From contig CP011806.1 in the NCBI GenBank assembly GCA_001664505.1, forward strand, positions 5,480,589 through 5,544,588: a stretch of DNA of 64,000 bases. Reading direction: 5' to 3'. How positions within the stretch are numbered: the first letter of the stretch is position 1; each line of letters starts with the position of its first letter. The notes under the pieces are model-generated. The model ran no database searches, had not been told where the DNA came from, and worked only from the letters and a program-made list of their open reading frames with translations. Source of the stretch: Acidobacteria bacterium Mor1. Its GTDB lineage: Bacteria > Acidobacteriota > Polarisedimenticolia > Polarisedimenticolales > Polarisedimenticolaceae. Below are positions 61,442 to 64,000 of this stretch, in pieces. A program made the translations under genes and the position numbers.

Positions 61442-64000
61442 CTAGCGTTCCCACGCTTCGTAGAGCGCCGCCAGATAGTCTTCCGCTTCCTGCTTCCGAT
61501 CCAGCCGGCCCGACGAGGGCAGCCCGCCGTCGACCGCGGCTTGCAGTAGCGGCTCGGCCTCTTCGTACCGTTCCAGGCCGGTCAGCGCCGCGCCGTGGAG
61601 CGCCTGGCTCTCGGCCAGGATCCAGCCCGGCGCCCGGGGATCCGGAGTGCTGCGAATCTCCACCGCTTCGGCCAGCAGGGTCTCGGCCTCGTCGAACAGC
61701 TCCTGCTCGACCAGGATGCGGCCCAGGCCGGTCAGGGCGTAGGCGATCCAGGGGTGGCCTTCCGGCTTGGTCGCGCGGCGCAGCTCGAGCACCCTGCGGA
61801 AGCGTGCCTCGGCCTCACGTGGATCCCCCTGGGCTCGTATCAGCCAGGCGGTGGAATTGATCATGTTGATCACGACCGGGTGTTCGGCGCCGAGGGTCTC
61901 CTCGTAGCCGGCCAGCGCCTCGTCGTAGCGCGCACCTGCCTCGCTCAGCCTTGCCTGGGCCTCGTAGACTTCGCCAAGACGGCGGATCGCGGCGAGGGAA
62001 TCCATGTGGGTGCGGCCCAGGCTTCGATCGTAGCGGTCGATGCACTCGCCGAGCACTCGCTCGGCTTCATCGAGCTTGCGCCGGCGGTAAAGGATGTCGC
62101 CCAGGTTGTTGAGGGCGCCCAGGGTGTCCCGGTGGTCCGGGCCCAGTACGTTCGTGCGGTCGTCGTATAGGTCGCGGAAGACTCGTTCCGCCTCGGCGAA
62201 CTGGCCGCGGCTGCGGTGCAGCACTCCGAGATTGTTGGTGGTCGTCAGGGTCGACGGGTGGAGCGGCCCGAGGACCCGCTGCTTGCGTCGCAGGACGTCG
62301 GTGTAGATCTCTTCGGCCTCGTCGAGTTGCCGCATGCGCCGCAGGGTGGCGCCCAGGTTGTTCAACGCCCGGAGCACCTTGGGGTGATCGTCGCCGTAGA
62401 TCAGGCGCAGACCGTCGATGGCTTCGCGATAGAGCGGTTCGCTTTCTTCGAACTTGCCCTGGGCGTCAAGGACGACGCCCAGGTTGATGGTCGTCGCCAG
62501 GGTGTCGGGATGCTGCGCACCCAGAGTTCGGCGCATGCCGTCCACCGCCTGACGCAGGTGCTCCTCGGCGAGGTCCAGCTCGCCCTTGTCCTCGTGGACC
62601 ATGCCCAGGGACTCCCGGGAGGCCAGGGTGTCCCGGTGGTCCGGACCGAGCAGGGTGGTGCGGCCGTCGAAGGCGGCCTGCAGGTGCTCGATGGCGGGGT
62701 CGAGTTCGCCCTTCTGGTGGAGCAGTTCCCCCATGTCGTGCAGCGCCTGCAGACTCTCCTCGCTCTCCTCGCCGAACATCGTGGTGAAGTTGTCGAGGGC
62801 CGGGGCGATCATCTCGCCGGCACGGTCCAGCTCGCCCGACGCGGTCAGGGCGCGGCCGAGGGAGAGCCCGGCAAGCAGCGTGTCGGGCGCCGTCGGGCCC
62901 TGGCGGGCGCGGAAGGACTCGAAGGCCGCGGTGAGCTGTTCGACGGCCTCGGGGTAGAGCCCCAGGCGGTGGTAGGTGCCACCGAGAGTCAAACGCATCC
63001 GCGCGGCGCTGACCGGGTCGTCGCCGAGGCTGGGTTCGATGGCGGCCGCGGCGCCCGACAGCAGGTCCCGGTCGAACAGGCTCTGGGCCACGTCGGTCGG
63101 GTTGATTCCCTGGAGCACCTGGGTCAGTTCGTCCCGGGCCTGCTCCAGGTTCATCTCAGGGTTCCCGCCGGTACGGCGGGCGTCGACGATGCGCTGCTCC
63201 AGGTCCCGCCACAGGGCGGCTCCGATCTGGTCGGGGTGGGCGTCCGAGAGCATTCCCGAGAGGAACCCGGCGGCGCGGACGGCGCGCTCGCGTTCCTGGT
63301 CGGCGCGATCCCGCTCGGCGGCGATCAACCTGGCCTGGACCGCCATGGTGCCTGCGAATCCGATCAGTCCGATCAACGCCGCCGCGGCCACGGCGACTCC
63401 CAGGCGGTGCCGCCGTACGAACTTGCCGATCCGGTAGCCGGCGCTCGGTGGCCGGGCGGTTACCGGTTCGTCGTGGAGATAGCGCCGCAGGTCCTCGGCC
63501 AACTCGGTCGCCGACTGATAGCGCTGGGACGGATCCTTGCGCAGCGCCTTCATGGTGATCCAGTCCAGATCTCCCCGGAGCTGGCGGTGCAGGGTCGCCA
63601 CGTCGACCCGGCGCTTGCGGGCAATGTCGCTGGTCAGGTCCGTCGCGGTCTTCAGCCGGGCGCTGGGTGTCGAGGGATCCTCTTCACGGATCCGCCGGCG
63701 CATTTCGTCGAAGCCCCCCTCTTCGATCTCGAAGGGCCGGCAGCCGCTGAGCAGCTCGTAGAGCAACACGCCTAGGGAATAGATGTCCGAGCGGGTATCC
63801 ACGCCGAGAGGGGAGAGCTCAGCCTGCTCGGGGCTCATGTAGTGAGGGGTGCCGACTACCTTGCCCAGTTCGGTGAACCAGGTGTCCGGGGTCAGGGAGC
63901 GCTCGGTGGCCTTGGCGATGCCGAAGTCGATGATCTTGGGCACGGCGCTGCCGTTCTTCGCCACCAACACGTTGGAGGGCTTGAGGTCGCGGTGGATAAC
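61442..64000 (-). CDS. Ser/Thr protein kinase with TPR array (N-terminus outside window)
   Basis: A partial protein of at least 852 residues; the 5' end lies beyond 64000 and the frame is open to the edge. The window begins at the catalytic loop HRDLKPSN, then DFG (IIDFGIAK), the activation segment end (GTPHYMSPEQ) and the kinase C-lobe (SDIYSLGVLLYELLSG). A transmembrane helix follows (AVAAAALIGLIGFAGTMAV), and then about ten TPR-like units (HLQAAFDGRTTLLGPDHRDT, LNNLGDILYRRRKLDEAERV). Organisation is kinase-TM-TPR, typical of Planctomycetes/Acidobacteria PknB-like signalling, where TPRs probably sense extracytoplasmic partners or interact with targets. Confidence 0.95.
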   Translation of the reverse strand, partial: VIHRDLKPSNVLVAKNGSAVPKIIDFGIAKATERSLTPDTWFTELGKVVGTPHYMSPEQAELSPLGVDTRSDIYSLGVLLYELLSGCRPFEIEEGGFDEMRRRIREEDPSTPSARLKTATDLTSDIARKRRVDVATLHRQLRGDLDWITMKALRKDPSQRYQSATELAEDLRRYLHDEPVTARPPSAGYRIGKFVRRHRLGVAVAAAALIGLIGFAGTMAVQARLIAAERDRADQERERAVRAAGFLSGMLSDAHPDQIGAALWRDLEQRIVDARRTGGNPEMNLEQARDELTQVLQGINPTDVAQSLFDRDLLSGAAAAIEPSLGDDPVSAARMRLTLGGTYHRLGLYPEAVEQLTAAFESFRARQGPTAPDTLLAGLSLGRALTASGELDRAGEMIAPALDNFTTMFGEESEESLQALHDMGELLHQKGELDPAIEHLQAAFDGRTTLLGPDHRDTLASRESLGMVHEDKGELDLAEEHLRQAVDGMRRTLGAQHPDTLATTINLGVVLDAQGKFEESEPLYREAIDGLRLIYGDDHPKVLRALNNLGATLRRMRQLDEAEEIYTDVLRRKQRVLGPLHPSTLTTTNNLGVLHRSRGQFAEAERVFRDLYDDRTNVLGPDHRDTLGALNNLGDILYRRRKLDEAERVLGECIDRYDRSLGRTHMDSLAAIRRLGEVYEAQARLSEAGARYDEALAGYEETLGAEHPVVINMINSTAWLIRAQGDPREAEARFRRVLELRRATKPEGHPWIAYALTGLGRILVEQELFDEAETLLAEAVEIRSTPDPRAPGWILAESQALHGAALTGLERYEEAEPLLQAAVDGGLPSSGRLDRKQEAEDYLAALYEAWER

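Overview
The window is high-GC bacterial DNA, densely coded on both strands. It is rich in large secreted proteins: a subtilase, two kinds of metalloprotease, beta-propellers, a beta-helix/thrombospondin type 3 protein and an RHS protein. It also carries two ECF-type sigma factors, a Ser/Thr kinase fused to TPRs, and LytS/LytTR and NtrC-type signalling. That mix is typical of Acidobacteriota (Thermoanaerobaculia/Holophagae-like lineages). The assignment is an inference from gene content; no rRNA, tRNA or marker gene is present to confirm it.

Layout. 0-7.2 kb: the 3' end of a beta-helix protein, a TetR regulator with an SDR oxidoreductase sharing an operator motif, a secreted subtilase, and an HNH nuclease gene broken by a one-base frameshift. 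7.4-11.2 kb: a tight four-gene operon (methyltransferase, membrane TPR protein, LytS-type kinase, LytTR regulator). 11.3-19.1 kb: PQQ-propeller/TPR protein, secreted zinc protease, 3-hydroxyanthranilate dioxygenase and a very large BNR/sortilin-like propeller. 19.1-21.2 kb: an XRE-TPR regulator overlapping a secreted propeller gene. 21.5-26.1 kb: cytochrome c lipoprotein, two divergent glycosyltransferases, a PspC protein, a pair of palindromic repeats and an FG-GAP/dockerin-like protein. 26.3-34.5 kb: an AraC regulator, then a six-gene operon encoding a MacAB-like exporter and its own NtrC-type two-component system. A sigma-54 promoter and an inverted repeat lie upstream of that operon.

34.7-38.7 kb: an ECF-type sigma factor overlapping a VWA protein that contains a TonB-plug-like segment, and a second unrelated sigma factor. 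38.8-41.8 kb: a visibly lower-GC gene for a 1012-residue HD-hydrolase/Hsp90-like ATPase protein, the best candidate for a transferred conflict-type system. 41.8-50.5 kb: a secreted serine hydrolase, an M6-type metalloprotease, and two co-directional secreted proteins, one with eight 29-residue repeats. 50.7-64 kb: a DEAD-box helicase; a 2618-residue RHS protein whose RHS core is split by a fibronectin-like block and which ends in a zincin motif; a TPR protein whose 5' end overlaps the RHS gene head-to-head; and a Ser/Thr kinase-TPR protein cut by the window end.

How the genes relate. Several secreted proteins share a C-terminal module (FFYLV...G.DS.G.ER). The 27.5-34.5 kb operon looks self-regulated: its NtrC-like regulator would activate the sigma-54 promoter in front of the adaptor gene. 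The TetR regulator probably represses both itself and the SDR gene.
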